From positions 1-64,000 of the forward strand of contig JAUWGW010000006.1 of NCBI GenBank assembly GCA_030606215.1: a stretch of 64,000 nt of DNA, written 5' to 3'. The translations under genes and the position numbers were made by a program. The stretch is from a bacterium. GTDB lineage: Bacteria > NPL-UPA2 > JAUVJM01. Positions within the stretch are counted from its first letter, which is position 1, and each line of letters starts with the position of its first letter. Under the pieces are notes generated by a model. That model saw only the letters and a list, made by a program, of their open reading frames with translations, was not told where the DNA came from and did not search any database. Positions 53,905-63,106 of this stretch are shown in pieces.

Positions 53905-56544
53905 TTATTCTCCCTTCATTATTTTTTCTATTCTCTGGCGTGCTAACTCTCCCTTCACCCCATCCGGGTCAGCAGACAGTATCTTCCTGTAAAAACTTAC
54001 CGCTTCCTCAATCTTGCCCTGTTTTTCAAAGCAGATTGCGGCAGATTCCGTAGCCTTAAGCACCAGATTAAAACAGGCAGGATAGAGATAGACAACCTTT
54101 AAATATTCAAAAATTGCTTCTTCAAATTCCCCGAGTTTATGGAAGCAGGAGGCTATTCTGAACTGTATCTCTGCAGACTGTTTTTCATCTCCTGTCTCCC
54201 CGATTTTTTCAAATGTCCGGACTGCTTCTCTATATCTACCTAATTTCTGTAAAGTTTTGCCCATCTGGAAGTATGTCTCTTGTGCAAATTCATCTTCGCC
54301 CTTCTTTACGATTTCACGATATATGCTCAATGCTTTATTATCCTTACCCTGAAGAGCTAATAGATTCCCAATTCGTAATTTCACTTCTGTAACTCTGGGA
54401 TTCTCAGGGAAATTTCTTATAATCTCATTGAATTCTCCCGCAGCTTGCTCATATTTATTTTCTTTCTCAAAACATCTTCCGAGCCAGTAGTGAGCATCAG
54501 CTTTCGCCTCTTCCTCAGGAGATTCAATCAGTGATAATAATATATCTTTTGCCTTACCAAATTCTTTCTTCTCATAGAAGCCCCTTCCAAGCCAGAGTTT
54601 CGCTTCCGTTGAGCTCCTCCCTTCAGGGGAGAACGAGATATATTTCCCGAATATAAGTTCTGCAGTATCTAAATTGCCGAGCTGGAGCTGGCATAACCCC
54701 ATCCTGAAATGAGATTCATGCGCTTCAACACTATCCGGGGAAAGTTTCCCGACCTTCTGGTAAGTGTTTATAGCTTCTTGATACAATTTTTTCTGGCATT
54801 GAATATTACCCAGATTGAAGAAGGCTCCTGACAGAAGCTCACTTTCCGGGAACTTTTCAATAAAGTTTTCATAATACTTTCCTGCCTCTTCTATTTTCCC
54901 TGAGTGAAGCATACATACTGCAAGCCAGTATTGCGCATCATCGCTGATGTAATTTTCTCCATTAATAAGAGGTTTAAAAACAACTCCTGCCTTTTGAAAC
55001 TTGCCTTCCTGATAAAGGAGCTTACCAGCCTGGAATTTTGCTAAGTTGGAAAGTTCCCCCTTAACATTATTATAACTTGCTATTGCTTCTTTGAGCAACC
55101 CTTCCTTAGTGAGACAATCCCCAGTCTTCATATATGAGAGGTCTTTATCTCCCACTTTCTCGAAAAATTTCCTTGCTTCCTGGTATTTGCCCATGTTTAA
55201 GAGTGACTGCCCGATGCAACAGGTTGCCTCGGGCGTCAATTCGCTATCTGGAAACTTCTCACAGAACTTCTTGAATGCATCAATTGCGTCTCTGTAATTT
55301 CCTCCTTTGAAGAGGCTTGCTCCTATATAGAAATGACCTTTCTCTTCCCATTCTCTTCCAAACTCTCCGTCTATCAATTTCTTATATTCCTGACTTGCCT
55401 GTATAAATTCCTCCCGGGAGAAGAAACTATTTCCCAATTGGTAAAGGATAACAGGTTGCGCTTTCTCCGCCCATTCACTTTGAGGGTAATTATTCAGCAA
55501 GTTTTCTAAAGTTGAGATAGCTTCCTTCTCCTTCTCAGGGTTTATTAAACATCTCCCGAGATGATACAGCGCAGGCGGCGTTACCTTGCTTGCGGGGAAT
55601 TTCTCCAGCAGCTCACGATAAAGAATAATTGCAGTATTGAGTTCACCGCAGGATTCATGAATATAGGCAATAGCGTATTGAGCTTCATCAACATACTCGC
55701 TCTCGGGAAATGAAGTGATAAGTTTTTTAAAACTTTCGATTGCCTCCTCACTATTCCCGAGCTTGAAGAAGGTCATCCCAGTTCCATATTGAGCGTCATC
55801 AGCATACTGGTTTTGGGGGAAATTCTTTAAGATCCTCTGAAAAGAGAATCGCGCTTCTTTCAATCTTCCAGATGAAAGATACACCTGGCCTAACCGGAAT
55901 TGGGCGGGCGCGATGAGTTTACTGTCAGGGAATTTTGCAATGATAGTCTTGAATGAAGATATTGCATCCCCTAACAGGTTCATTTTGATGAGGCAGATGC
56001 CTCTTGAAAAAAGTGCGTGTTCAATGTAAGGAGAGTCGGGATATTTTTTCTGTAATTGTAGATATATTTCGCATGCCTCCTCAAATTTATTAGCTTTGAT
56101 GAGCGCCTCAGCGAGCCAGTATGTAGCCGCTGGTGCAAACTCACTTTCTGGATAATCTCGCAGAAACTTTTCAAAAGTAGAGATGGTTTTAGCAAAATCA
56201 TTTTCTCCAAAGAAACATTTGCCAATCCGGTATACGGCTTTCTCTCTTACCTCATTAGATTTACTGGCAAGCGTATATTCCTCTCTTGCCTTTGAAAATT
56301 TTCCCTGTTTGAATTCACATTCTGCGAGAAAAAAATGAGCCAGTGGCACTTTTTTACTTCTGGGATATTTAATGATGAATTTCTCAAGCTGCTTCCCCGC
56401 TATTTCATAAAGTCCATCGGAATAAGCGCCTTCTGCCAGTGAGAAATCTTCTTCCTCCCCGGAGAAGGCAAACTGAGTTATTATGGAAAGAAATACAACA
56501 ACAAAAATGGGGAAAGGTCCTAATTCCTTATGCCGCATGGACAT
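53905..56544 (-). CDS. Large exported TPR protein
   Basis: This 879-residue protein has a signal peptide (PFPIFVVVFLSIITQFAFSG) and more than twenty TPR-like units of the YbgF/BamD kind, with recurring patterns such as YPRSKKVPLAHFFLAECEF, YPESEFAPAATYWLAEALIK and FPDSKLIAPAQFRLGQVYL. It is probably a periplasmic scaffold. It leads the operon with ExbB, ExbD and the TonB-like protein. ATG 56544 follows GGGAGGAG. Confidence 0.88.
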   Translation of the reverse strand: MSMRHKELGPFPIFVVVFLSIITQFAFSGEEEDFSLAEGAYSDGLYEIAGKQLEKFIIKYPRSKKVPLAHFFLAECEFKQGKFSKAREEYTLASKSNEVREKAVYRIGKCFFGENDFAKTISTFEKFLRDYPESEFAPAATYWLAEALIKANKFEEACEIYLQLQKKYPDSPYIEHALFSRGICLIKMNLLGDAISSFKTIIAKFPDSKLIAPAQFRLGQVYLSSGRLKEARFSFQRILKNFPQNQYADDAQYGTGMTFFKLGNSEEAIESFKKLITSFPESEYVDEAQYAIAYIHESCGELNTAIILYRELLEKFPASKVTPPALYHLGRCLINPEKEKEAISTLENLLNNYPQSEWAEKAQPVILYQLGNSFFSREEFIQASQEYKKLIDGEFGREWEEKGHFYIGASLFKGGNYRDAIDAFKKFCEKFPDSELTPEATCCIGQSLLNMGKYQEARKFFEKVGDKDLSYMKTGDCLTKEGLLKEAIASYNNVKGELSNLAKFQAGKLLYQEGKFQKAGVVFKPLINGENYISDDAQYWLAVCMLHSGKIEEAGKYYENFIEKFPESELLSGAFFNLGNIQCQKKLYQEAINTYQKVGKLSPDSVEAHESHFRMGLCQLQLGNLDTAELIFGKYISFSPEGRSSTEAKLWLGRGFYEKKEFGKAKDILLSLIESPEEEAKADAHYWLGRCFEKENKYEQAAGEFNEIIRNFPENPRVTEVKLRIGNLLALQGKDNKALSIYREIVKKGEDEFAQETYFQMGKTLQKLGRYREAVRTFEKIGETGDEKQSAEIQFRIASCFHKLGEFEEAIFEYLKVVYLYPACFNLVLKATESAAICFEKQGKIEEAVSFYRKILSADPDGVKGELARQRIEKIMKGE

Positions 56545-56589
56545 TTAACTCCTCCCTTGGAGAAAATGGGATGTGTCCCTATTTTGGGT

Positions 56590-57279
56590 CTACATTGCCA
56601 TCTTATGATCTTTCTGTCTGTTCACAACTTTTTTCCAGAGCCTATCATCAAGATGACTCACATCATTAATTGAAATGAGAACCGGGACTGCATCATTTTC
56701 TCCCTGGGATTTAAAAAGAATTCTCGCTATACCAGTTTCCAAAATTCCAATATGTGCATAGGCTAACGGAAGATGCCACTGGAGTAGATGAGACAGAATC
56801 ACAATACTCATGCCACCATGACATACAAGACAAATTGTTTTTTCTCTATTGGGTTCTTCTACTTTATATATAAATCCATCTCTTACATAACTGTATTGTG
56901 AGAGTAATTTATCAAGCCCCGAAGAGACTTCTTCATAAACCTCTCTCAACTCTTTCCCTGCCCAGTATCCATCCTCCCAGAAAATTGGGTCAGCAAATTT
57001 CCCTTTCTTGAGATATTCGTTATGGGGTTTCGCCCAGGGGTAATCTCCCTTATCAACTTCCCTGAGCCAGTGAAGGACTTCTGGCTTAATACCTGTAGCC
57101 TTAGAGATATGCTCTGCTGTCCTGATAGCCCTTCCAAGAGGACTCACATATAGGGCATCTATTTTTTCAAGTCTTGTGATTCTCTCCGCAAGTTGAACTG
57201 CCTGTTGTTCTCCTTCTTCAGTAATTGAATCTGTATCGTAGATTGGATTCGCATGCCTGACAATTAGGATTTGAAGCAT
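56590..57279 (-). CDS. Histidine phosphatase (phosphoglycerate mutase) family protein
   Basis: This 229-residue protein has the phosphohistidine motif ILIVRHANPIYD, with RHA in place of RHG, and the second histidine in CLVCHGGMSIV. SITEEGEQQAVQLAERI and YVSPLGRAIRTAEHIS are typical. The substrate is unknown. The start follows AAGGAG. Confidence 0.88.
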   Translation of the reverse strand: MLQILIVRHANPIYDTDSITEEGEQQAVQLAERITRLEKIDALYVSPLGRAIRTAEHISKATGIKPEVLHWLREVDKGDYPWAKPHNEYLKKGKFADPIFWEDGYWAGKELREVYEEVSSGLDKLLSQYSYVRDGFIYKVEEPNREKTICLVCHGGMSIVILSHLLQWHLPLAYAHIGILETGIARILFKSQGENDAVPVLISINDVSHLDDRLWKKVVNRQKDHKMAM

Positions 57280-57325
57280 TTTTTCACACTCCTTCCCTCA
57301 TACAATTATATGAACTAACGGGATG

Positions 57326-57346
57326 AAAATCAATAGAATTGATTTT
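57326..57346 (-). terminator. A/T-rich hairpin after the DUF4143 ATPase
   Basis: AAAATCAAT-AGA-ATTGATTTT forms a 9-bp stem just past the ATPase stop. No T-run follows on the minus strand, so termination is uncertain. Confidence 0.3.
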
Positions 57347-57354
57347 GCATCATT

Positions 57355-58671
57355 CTATTTTGGCGCCATACAAAAATCTTTTGCTTTCGCCAGGTCTTCG
57401 GGTATCAAAAATCTTACAGTTGTTCGTTCAATAGCACGCTCACCTCGGAGTGCTAAATTTAAGCAATAAGCTTTGTCAGGTTTATATGTGCCAATGAAAC
57501 TCCTAAGGGATTTGCTTATCTTGAATTCTCTTAAATCAACAGCTTTGACTTCAAAAGGAATGGGTTTGAGACTTGGAATCACAAAGTCTACTTCTGCGCC
57601 AGCCTTGGTCCGCCAAAAGTTTATGGGACTTGAATACTTCAAGCGCTCGCCCAAACAAAGGTAGGAGAAATTCTCAAAAAGGCTGCCCTTATCAGGGCGA
57701 AATTCGAAATCCCCAAAGCTTCCGATAGCAAAATTTCTTATACCGTGGTCACGAAAATAAACCTTAGGGCTTTTCAAGAGTTCTTTCCTGGGATTTCTAT
57801 GAAAAGGTTTTACAAAATCCAGGATAAAGGTTTGTTCCAAATAAAACAGGTAGTGTTCTAGTGTATTCTTATGGATACTCAAAGTGTTGGAGAGCTCATG
57901 CTTATTTACCAGATTTCCTATTTGCGAAGAAAGAATCTTAACAAGGTTGCGGAATGCCTCTTCGTTTTCGATGTTAAGAAAAGACTTGATATCCTTCTCG
58001 ATGTAACTTTGGAATATCTCTTTGAGAAGCTGCAGTTTTAAATCTTCTTCCTTGGCCAGAGCAACTGCAGGGTATCCTCCATATGTGACATAATGATTCA
58101 AAACTCTTCTAAAGTCCTCTTTTTTCTCTATGACTTCATTGACACTCTTCCTTGGGAATAGGGCCTGAGAAAGTTCTTCCAGGTTGAAAGGATTAAGACG
58201 AAAAACTACCTTTCTTCCAGTAAGAGCTTCATGAATTTTGCTTCTAATCTCCAGTGAACTTGAACCTGAGACTATCAGTTTAGCTGGTAGGTGAAGATCA
58301 TAAATACCTTTTAGAAATAAACCCGGTTCCTTTAAACGTTGAACTTCATCAATCAACACGTAGGACTTCCTTTTTGATTTGATTATTAAATCAACCAAAT
58401 AATCCGGATTATCAAAAAACTGAAGCTGATGAGGAACATCAAGGTTAAAATAGTATATGTTGTCAGTCTTCGGGAGAAGGGCATCGTTTATTAACTGATA
58501 AAGGAGAACACTTTTTCCGGTTTGGTGAGCACCAGTAACAATAATTATTTCTTCTCTCTCAATCCATGGTGCTATTTTCTCTTTTATCTTACGCTGAACT
58601 ACCTGGGGTGGCAGCTTTACCCCAAGCCTTTCCAACTCCTTTTTCTTTTTGCTATATCTCATTTTTGCCAT
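57355..58671 (-). CDS. AAA-type ATPase with DUF4143 domain
   Basis: This 438-residue protein has Walker A GAHQTGKSVLLYQL at about residue 46, Walker B SYVLIDEVQRLKE, sensor LIVSGSSSLEIRSK and the C-terminal DUF4143 nuclease-like part with TKAGAEVDFVIP and PIPFEVKAV, whose E..D and E-V-K resemble restriction-fold residues. Such proteins are abundant in variable genome regions; their role is poorly known. It has its own promoter and good ribosome-binding site (GAGGGAG). Confidence 0.88.
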   Translation of the reverse strand: MAKMRYSKKKKELERLGVKLPPQVVQRKIKEKIAPWIEREEIIIVTGAHQTGKSVLLYQLINDALLPKTDNIYYFNLDVPHQLQFFDNPDYLVDLIIKSKRKSYVLIDEVQRLKEPGLFLKGIYDLHLPAKLIVSGSSSLEIRSKIHEALTGRKVVFRLNPFNLEELSQALFPRKSVNEVIEKKEDFRRVLNHYVTYGGYPAVALAKEEDLKLQLLKEIFQSYIEKDIKSFLNIENEEAFRNLVKILSSQIGNLVNKHELSNTLSIHKNTLEHYLFYLEQTFILDFVKPFHRNPRKELLKSPKVYFRDHGIRNFAIGSFGDFEFRPDKGSLFENFSYLCLGERLKYSSPINFWRTKAGAEVDFVIPSLKPIPFEVKAVDLREFKISKSLRSFIGTYKPDKAYCLNLALRGERAIERTTVRFLIPEDLAKAKDFCMAPK

Positions 58672-58715
58672 GATGCAACTCCCTCACTATTTGCACATGT
58701 ACTTTTAGCAAGGTT

Positions 58716-58743
58716 ATTATAACATAGCAAAATAGTTAGTCAA
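58716..58743 (-). promoter_or_regulatory. Promoter of the DUF4143 ATPase gene
   Basis: On the minus strand TTGACT (58738-58743) and TATAAT (58716-58721) are 16 bases apart, 45 bases before the ATG. Confidence 0.65.
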
Positions 58744-58797
58744 GTACTTCTTGCCTTATCACGGAAATCCAGTTTGGTGTTCCTGCCCTTCCGTCGT

Positions 58798-58903
58798 TTA
58801 GACCTTGAGTCGTTTGTGAGGCGTTTATTAGGCATTTTAGGCATTTATTAGGCGTTTGAGCCCTTTGTGAGCCTTTCATGATTCCTTTGAGTCCTTTCAA
58901 TCA
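58798..58903. repeat. Degenerate 9/11-bp periodic array
   Basis: Successive units read TTTGTGAGGCG, TTTATTAGGCA, TTTTAGGCA, TTTATTAGGCG, TTTGAGCCC, TTTGTGAGCCT, TTCATGATTCC, TTTGAGTCC and TTTCAATCA, each 9 or 11 bases long. Every unit starts with a T-run about one helical turn from the next, which would put the T-tracts on one face of the DNA. It is too short and irregular for CRISPR. It lies just past the small HTH gene. Confidence 0.7.
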
Positions 58904-58950
58904 AATATTTTTGTCCGATATCTGTCCATTATTTGTCCTTTATCATTCAT

Positions 58951-59121
58951 TCATAAGCTCGTTGCTGCAAGAATATATAACCTTTTTCCTATTTTGCGCA
59001 GGGGACAGCCTGTTTTCTCCCTCCAGTTACGCCTTTGAATGGTATTTCTTGAAATTCCCAGGATCTCTGATATTTGTTCAACAGTTAAAATATCTTTACA
59101 CTCATACTCTGACTTTTCCAC
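58951..59121 (-). CDS. Small helix-turn-helix (excisionase-like) protein
   Basis: This 56-residue protein reads DILTVEQISEILGISRNTIQ followed by RRNWREKTGCPLRKIGKRLY, a complete MerR/excisionase-type HTH. Its GTG start overlaps the end of the hsdS gene by 20 bases, so it is probably translated with it. It could regulate the RM operon or bind the adjacent 9/11-bp array; both are inference. Confidence 0.65.
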   Translation of the reverse strand: MEKSEYECKDILTVEQISEILGISRNTIQRRNWREKTGCPLRKIGKRLYILAATSL

Positions 59122-59938
59122 TTAATAATACCTGCGTCAAACCTTTCTTGATATCTTCCAATCTTTCCTCATGAACAATTTCCTTATTTATTTCTTCATC
59201 AACAGATGACAAAATTTCAGCAATCTTTTCCTGTTCGGCAAGAGTGGGAAGAGGAATTTTTGTCTTCTTAAACTTCTTATGGCCGATTCCGCGGGTCAGC
59301 AATTCCTGCATCAACCCCCTTTTTAGCTCTTTCGTCTTTTCTATGATCTCCTTCCTTTTCTCAATTGCCTCATCTACGGTTGATAGGATCTTGGCGATCT
59401 TTTTTTGTTCGGGCAGAGGTGGAAGGGGTATTACAATTCTCTCAATGCTTTTTCCACTAACATTAGGCTGTGCTCCGCCGGCAGCATCTATGAGCAAATC
59501 TTCTTTGAACCTTTTCGTCAACACTACCTGTCCTAAATATCTCTTTGCAATACGGTTTGAATCTTCAATCATAAATCTGCCAACACGTTGGTTAAGCAAT
59601 GCTGGTAGGTCTTTCTTTGAAACAACCCCTATTTTTCCGGTTGTTGCACCGGACATAGCAACAAGTACATCCCCATCTTCAAGCAGAAAATCACTAAATT
59701 CCTTAGCAAAAGAGGCTGGAAGATATACACATTCATTTAACATAATCCCACTAGAGGTTACATTTGATATTCTGACTAAAGGCACACCTCTTCCTTTATA
59801 ATCGCTACTTTCAAAAGCGAATCCTCCCTGGAGACGTACTGTTTCCCCAAGATTGACAATTTCCCAATCCACTGGAATCTCGCCAATCTCCGTTTTCTTA
59901 AATTTGTCTTCGGTTCTTAAGCTATCTGCTTGTACCAC
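59102..59938 (-). CDS. hsdS: Type I RM specificity subunit HsdS, half-size (single TRD)
   Basis: This 278-residue protein has one target-recognition domain (about residues 15-165, starting KKTEIGEIPVDWEIVNLGE) and the first conserved helix (PPLPEQKKIAKILSTVDEAI). The sequence then goes from GIGHKKFKKT straight to KIPLPTLAEQEKIAEILSSV, the end of a second TRD and its helix. HKKFKKT normally opens TRD2, so TRD2 appears deleted in frame near 59258-59266. A half-HsdS can work as a dimer on a palindromic target. The start lies inside the upstream gene (17-base overlap). Confidence 0.88.
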   Translation of the reverse strand: MVQADSLRTEDKFKKTEIGEIPVDWEIVNLGETVRLQGGFAFESSDYKGRGVPLVRISNVTSSGIMLNECVYLPASFAKEFSDFLLEDGDVLVAMSGATTGKIGVVSKKDLPALLNQRVGRFMIEDSNRIAKRYLGQVVLTKRFKEDLLIDAAGGAQPNVSGKSIERIVIPLPPLPEQKKIAKILSTVDEAIEKRKEIIEKTKELKRGLMQELLTRGIGHKKFKKTKIPLPTLAEQEKIAEILSSVDEEINKEIVHEERLEDIKKGLTQVLLSGKVRV

Positions 59939-60974
59939 TTTTGGCTCCCAAGACCCTGGTTATAAAGTTCTGGAATTCTTTCTCATATTTTTCAGCAGTA
60001 ATATTGATGTACGGAGCAGGAGGTAAGTCAAGACCGCTTGCCAAAAATCCAATACTGATTCCCTCCATCGCCTGACGCAGCTTTGAACTCCTCATATAAT
60101 CTGACCCGGTTTTTTGAATATCGGCTAAGACATTCCACACATCTGTCAGCGCAGCGTAGAGTGAAATCCAATCAACCCAAAGCGGCTTTTTCGCATCTTC
60201 GTATTCCATTCCACAGAGAAATTCCCACCACCTTTTCTCTGGCAGCCAATACTCTATCTTCCGTTTACCTTTAATGCGCGTAAGCACTAAACCTGATTCT
60301 GCAAGTTCAATCAATGCATCCTGTGTTCCCCGAACAGACAGGCCGATTGCCTTAGCTACTTCGGAAGGATGTCCTGCGCCGTAGACTAAAAGATACAAAA
60401 TACATTCAGAGCGTGAACCTATACCAAACATTGCTCTCAACAGAAAACGGATGGTGTTTCCTGCCATGACCGGTACGGGCTTCGACGTTTTCCGCACCGT
60501 AAAACTTTCGCGCAAAAATCCGTATTCTTTGAATATGTTTGATTCCGTAACCGGTTTTGGGTAGGGCTTTCCTTCTTTCGTTTTGAAAAGCATTTCGTCC
60601 TGCGTACTTGTTTTAGCTCTATGGAGCAATGCTAAAGTCTTCCATTTACGCTGGTATGTTCCTGCCTCGCGCGACAGAAAACAAGCAACCGCGCTCATAA
60701 GTCGTTGCGTTCTTTCATCTTTCTGTTTCATAATTCCGCGCAGGCGCTGAATATCAATCCACTTTCCGTTTACAACAAGCCAGTCGAGTATCTCATCAAA
60801 GAAGCGTGGCTCGTACCGACCCATTTCCAGTGAAAAGAGAAGGAGAGCTTCCAGATCGATCGCCCATTCATGCTTTGAGCGCGCACCACCTGCTACACCC
60901 AGGGCAGACCACTGCCCCCAGAGAAAATCTAAAACTTCCTTCAGAAAGAATTCCCTAAAGTTTATCTGCGACAT
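59922..60974 (-). CDS. Winged-helix protein of the RM-linked pair
   Basis: This 350-residue protein has a winged HTH in the middle: FGIGSRSECILYLLVYGAGH, PSEVAKAIGLSVRGTQDAL and LVLTRIKGKRKIEYWL, about residues 183-245. The N- and C-terminal parts are helical and unassigned. It overlaps the nucleotidyltransferase by 20 bases and HsdS by 17, and resembles regulators paired with AbiEii-like nucleotidyltransferases. It could repress the operon through the palindrome at 63074 or act as antitoxin. Confidence 0.7.
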   Translation of the reverse strand: MSQINFREFFLKEVLDFLWGQWSALGVAGGARSKHEWAIDLEALLLFSLEMGRYEPRFFDEILDWLVVNGKWIDIQRLRGIMKQKDERTQRLMSAVACFLSREAGTYQRKWKTLALLHRAKTSTQDEMLFKTKEGKPYPKPVTESNIFKEYGFLRESFTVRKTSKPVPVMAGNTIRFLLRAMFGIGSRSECILYLLVYGAGHPSEVAKAIGLSVRGTQDALIELAESGLVLTRIKGKRKIEYWLPEKRWWEFLCGMEYEDAKKPLWVDWISLYAALTDVWNVLADIQKTGSDYMRSSKLRQAMEGISIGFLASGLDLPPAPYINITAEKYEKEFQNFITRVLGAKSGTSR

Positions 60975-61560
60975 CTTTGTAACCTATTTCTTTAAGAAAA
61001 TCCTTAAGGACTTTTCTGTAACCCTCGGAAATGTCATGTGTCATACTCCAACGAGCCGCTTTTTCTAATTCCTCTGCAATAGGTTTTAATGCAAGTAGGT
61101 CACCGTAATGAACATCACCTCTATCCCGATCTACTACAGCATAGAGCTTAAAATGAATCTGGTCATACCGGCTGAGAAAGTGAATTGTTAGATTCTTTCC
61201 ATAAGTACGGGTTTCCACCCTATCCATAAGACCGTCAGGCAATCCTAAATCCATAACAGACGCCGGTCCGGGATTAAGCCAGTTGTCGGTCAAATCAAAA
61301 TCTTTCTGCACTCTCGTGGCTGCATCCTCAACTGCAGGATTCATAGGTTTGGTGGCTTTGACTAAAGTAATAGAGCCGTCACTCTTCTTATCTACAAATG
61401 CGACAACATCCACGTCTTCGGTAACACGGCTCACGTACCCCAATATATTGAGAGCTGCCCCTCCGCACACAACCATTTCGCAGTGCATCACCCCCCGCAC
61501 TTCCAGTTGCTCGGCGAGTGCTGTGAGTACAGATTCTATTTGTTGTTTGCCTTCAAACAT
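60955..61560 (-). CDS. Nucleotidyltransferase-fold protein (AbiEii/DUF6036-like)
   Basis: This 201-residue protein has the nucleotidyltransferase signature VVCGGAALNILGYVSRVTED followed by VDVVAF: the GG turn and the DxD metal pair are intact. DRVETRTYGKNLTIHFLSRY and HFKLYAVVDRDRGDVHYGDL are also typical of the minimal-NTase/AbiEii-like group, which transfers nucleotides to RNA or protein. It lies between hsdM (2 bases) and the winged-helix gene (20-base overlap), so it is part of the RM operon. Confidence 0.75.
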   Translation of the reverse strand: MFEGKQQIESVLTALAEQLEVRGVMHCEMVVCGGAALNILGYVSRVTEDVDVVAFVDKKSDGSITLVKATKPMNPAVEDAATRVQKDFDLTDNWLNPGPASVMDLGLPDGLMDRVETRTYGKNLTIHFLSRYDQIHFKLYAVVDRDRGDVHYGDLLALKPIAEELEKAARWSMTHDISEGYRKVLKDFLKEIGYKDVADKL

Positions 61561-61562
61561 GC

Positions 61563-63050
61563 TTACACCCTATAACGCAATTCTCTTAAATAGCCTGACA
61601 CCTTCCTATCAATATTTTTATATTCTTCCTTGAGTTTCTTCAGGTCATCGATAGTTTTCTGAATATCAATGTTCTCTTCTTGTTCTGTAACATCAATATA
61701 TCGTGTGATGTTAAGGTTGTGGTCGTTCTCCCTTATTTCATTAATCCGTACAGGACGACAATACTTATCTATCGTGCTATATTCTCCAAAGGCTGATACA
61801 ATTTTCTCAATGTCTTCTTTACGCAGCTTATTCTGCTTCTTTCCCTCTTGATAGTCGCCTGCACCGTAAAGGAAGAACGCCTTTCCTCTCCTCTCTTTAG
61901 GCTTGTCTCTGTTGATTATGAACAAGCACGCAGGAATGCCCGCGCCATAGAATAACTTAGGTGGCAAGCCTATGACGCCTTCAAGGAGGTCTTCTTCGAC
62001 TATACCCTTTCTAATCTTTCCTTCTGCCCCTCCGCGGAATAAGACTCCATGCGGTAGGACAACACCGACTCTCCCTTTAGGGTTCGCAATAGCTATCATG
62101 TGCTGGACAAATGCGTAGTCACCGTATCCCTTCGGAGGTATCCCGAACCTGAACCTTTTGTAGGGGTCATTCTGAGCATTTTCATAGCCCCAATTCTTGA
62201 GTGAAAAAGGCGGATTTGCTATTACAATATCAAATTGCATTAGTTGTCCCTTGGTGAGCAGCTTAGGTTCCCGTAAGGTATCAGCTCTCCGGATCTTTGC
62301 ACTTTGTAATCCATGAAGGAGCAGATTCATCTTGCAGATTGCCCATGTCCCAACATTGATCTCCTGACCATACAGAGCAATGTTCTTAGGATTTTGCCCC
62401 TTTCCCTGTAAGTGGCACACGGATTGTATCAACATTCCACCTGAACCACACGCAGGGTCACAAATTCTCATTCCTTCTTTCGGATCCAGAATGTCTACTA
62501 ATAGCTCAACAACCTCCTTGGGTGTATAGAACTCCCCTCCTTTCTTGCCAGCGCTTGAAGCAAATTGGGCGATAAGATATTCATATGCATCACCCAGGAT
62601 ATCGGGTTTCTCCAAATCTTCATTTCTCAACCTAATTTTGGAGAAGTGGTTGATAAGCTGGGAAAGTATATGGTCCGGCAGCCGGTCTTTATCGTTAAAG
62701 TCAACAGCAGAAAGAACGCCTTCCAGAGTTTCCGGGTTTTCTTCTTCCAAGGAGTCGTTTGCTTTGTTGATAGCTTCACCTATGTTCTGGGTCAGTGATT
62801 TAAGATAATCCCATCGCGCCCTTTTGGGAACGAAAAAGTCGTGATAATCGCGGTCTTCATACGCAATCTTTTTGCTGCCTGTCTCATGTAGTATTCTCTC
62901 AACCTCTTCGTCAAACACGTCGGATAATCGCTTCAAAAACAAGAGCCCGAAAATGTAATTCTTGTAATCTGCGGCGTCAATATGACCCCGCAGAATGTCC
63001 GCGGATGCCCAGAGGTGATACTTCAGGGCTTGCGAGTTTACCTTTTCCAT
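61563..63050 (-). CDS. hsdM: Type I restriction-modification DNA methyltransferase subunit HsdM
   Basis: This 495-residue adenine methyltransferase has the N-terminal helical domain (ILRGHIDAADYKNYIFGLLF), GGEFYTPKEVVELLVDIL, SAM-binding PACGSGGMLIQSV and the catalytic NPPF in FDIVIANPPFSLKNWG. With HsdS it methylates DNA at the target. No hsdR gene follows in the operon; it could be beyond the window or absent. The promoter is controlled by a large palindrome. Confidence 0.95.
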   Translation of the reverse strand: MEKVNSQALKYHLWASADILRGHIDAADYKNYIFGLLFLKRLSDVFDEEVERILHETGSKKIAYEDRDYHDFFVPKRARWDYLKSLTQNIGEAINKANDSLEEENPETLEGVLSAVDFNDKDRLPDHILSQLINHFSKIRLRNEDLEKPDILGDAYEYLIAQFASSAGKKGGEFYTPKEVVELLVDILDPKEGMRICDPACGSGGMLIQSVCHLQGKGQNPKNIALYGQEINVGTWAICKMNLLLHGLQSAKIRRADTLREPKLLTKGQLMQFDIVIANPPFSLKNWGYENAQNDPYKRFRFGIPPKGYGDYAFVQHMIAIANPKGRVGVVLPHGVLFRGGAEGKIRKGIVEEDLLEGVIGLPPKLFYGAGIPACLFIINRDKPKERRGKAFFLYGAGDYQEGKKQNKLRKEDIEKIVSAFGEYSTIDKYCRPVRINEIRENDHNLNITRYIDVTEQEENIDIQKTIDDLKKLKEEYKNIDRKVSGYLRELRYRV

Positions 63051-63073
63051 GAGAGGTTCCTTTCCTTATGTGC

Positions 63074-63106
63074 TGTATATTTACTTACTACGTAAGTAAA
63101 TATACA
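63074..63106. promoter_or_regulatory. Large palindromic operator over the hsdM -10 box
   Basis: TGTATATTTACTTAC-TAC-GTAAGTAAATATACA: perfect 15-bp arms around three bases. It overlaps the -10 box, so a dimeric repressor bound here should block hsdM transcription. Confidence 0.75.

Larger units (their letters stand above)
58672..58950. other. Intergenic region between HTH gene and ATPase
   Basis: It contains the ATPase promoter and a degenerate short-period repeat array (58798-58903), described separately. No gene longer than a few codons is seen. Confidence 0.6.

Noticed and set aside
58798-58903. CRISPR-like array
   Set aside because: Units are only 9-11 bases with no spacers, and no cas genes are present.
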